A DNA stretch of 60,794 nt, taken from Porticoccus sp033791605 (GTDB lineage Bacteria; Pseudomonadota; Gammaproteobacteria; Pseudomonadales; Porticoccaceae). This document shows, in pieces, positions 60,540 to 60,794 of this stretch. Every line of letters begins with the position of its first letter. Positions within the stretch are counted from its first letter, which is position 1. The notes beneath the pieces are model-generated. The model searched no databases, was not told where the DNA came from, and saw only the letters and a list, made by a program, of their open reading frames with translations. Position numbers and translations under genes: made by a program. The stretch covers positions 1 to 60,794 of the forward strand of contig JASJGJ010000006.1 of assembly GCA_033791605.1 (NCBI GenBank). Reading direction: 5' to 3'.

Positions 60540-60794
60540 ATGACTATATTCGAGACGATAACATTTTCCGTTGCAGTCCTAGGTGCTGTCCTCGGTGTTA
60601 TTAATACCTACGTGGGCCTATCTAAGGAGCGTGTGAAGCTCAAGGTTTTGCCGAGGCACGCGATTCCTGTTGGTAATGCGCCGCAGAATATTCAGCTCAG
60701 TATTGATATCGTCAATCTCAGTGCATTTCCGGTTACAGTGTCTGAAATTGGCGTATTTTACAGCGGCACGAAAAAACGGTCTGTTATTCCCAAT
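60540..60794 (+). CDS. Second cassette ORF, partial (runs off the window)
   Basis: Open frame of 85 codons to the window edge, with ATG 60540 only 5 bases after the attC core. It begins MTIFETITFSVAVLGAVLGV, a membrane segment, then a beta-rich soluble part (LKVLPRHAIPVG, IQLSIDIVNLSAFPVTVSEI). No family recognised. This N-terminal anchor plus small Ig-like domain is common among integron cassette proteins. Confidence 0.65.
   Translation, partial: MTIFETITFSVAVLGAVLGVINTYVGLSKERVKLKVLPRHAIPVGNAPQNIQLSIDIVNLSAFPVTVSEIGVFYSGTKKRSVIPN

Noticed and set aside
1..60794. tRNA, rRNA, CRISPR array, prophage or transposase genes
   Set aside because: None was recognised on either strand; no regular repeat-spacer pattern and no integrase or transposase ORF.

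Overview
This is a chromosomal window from a Gram-negative, polarly flagellated gammaproteobacterium. The flagellar locus has the Pseudomonas/Marinobacter layout (FleQ, FleS/FleR, FlhF, FleN/FlhG, FliA, MotCD). The order rnr-rlmB-rpsF-rpsR-DUF2232-rplI-dnaB is also the pseudomonad one. A sodium-type PomAB stator, the moderate base composition and an integron-type cassette at the right end would suit a marine lineage. The species cannot be named from this sequence alone.

Region 1 (1-29.9 kb, plus strand) is one long flagellar locus: the 3' part of a flagellin gene, flaG, fliD, fliS, a fliT-like gene, a possible PilZ protein, fleQ, fleSR, fliEFGHIJ, fliK, fliLMNOPQR, flhBA, flhF, fleN/flhG, fliA and the stator pair motCD. 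Four well-formed sigma-54 elements with exact -24/-12 spacing lie upstream of fliD, fleSR, fliK and fliL, and a sigma-70-like promoter lies upstream of fleQ. This fits the known hierarchy FleQ to FleSR to the later genes. The cheYZAB block that follows fliA in pseudomonads is absent; fliA runs directly into motC.

Region 2 (29.9-36.4 kb) carries a minus-strand cluster of sodium-type stator pomA-pomB plus a PilZ protein, then a minus-strand SPOR-domain membrane protein. Divergent from it are a second FliK-like protein overlapping a stand-alone FlhB C-terminal-domain protein, and then a GGDEF diguanylate cyclase. The region links stator choice and cyclic-di-GMP.

Region 3 (36.6-46.5 kb) is housekeeping: rnr, rlmB, a CDP-alcohol phosphatidyltransferase, a 57-residue DUF3012-type lipoprotein on the minus strand, rpsF (with an unusual acidic tail), rpsR, a DUF2232 membrane protein, rplI, dnaB, panC, panD and a YajQ-family gene.

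Region 4 (46.7-53.2 kb) holds a GlrK/QseE-QseG-GlrR/QseF two-component operon followed by a LuxI-like (autoinducer-synthase superfamily) acyltransferase gene and acs. The gap between glrR and the acyltransferase gene has a perfect and a near-perfect copy of the GlrR site TGTC-N10-GACA, upstream of a sigma-54-like element. This suggests a local circuit in which the membrane-sensing GlrKR system drives production of an acylated small molecule. It is the best candidate here for something undescribed.

Region 5 (53.4-59.8 kb) is a MarR-family regulator divergent from a MexEF-OprN-like RND efflux operon, with an imperfect inverted repeat between them. Region 6 (60.1 kb to the end) looks like an integron gene cassette: a small lipoprotein gene, an attC-like element of about 60 bp immediately after its stop codon, and a second ORF starting right after the attC and running off the window.
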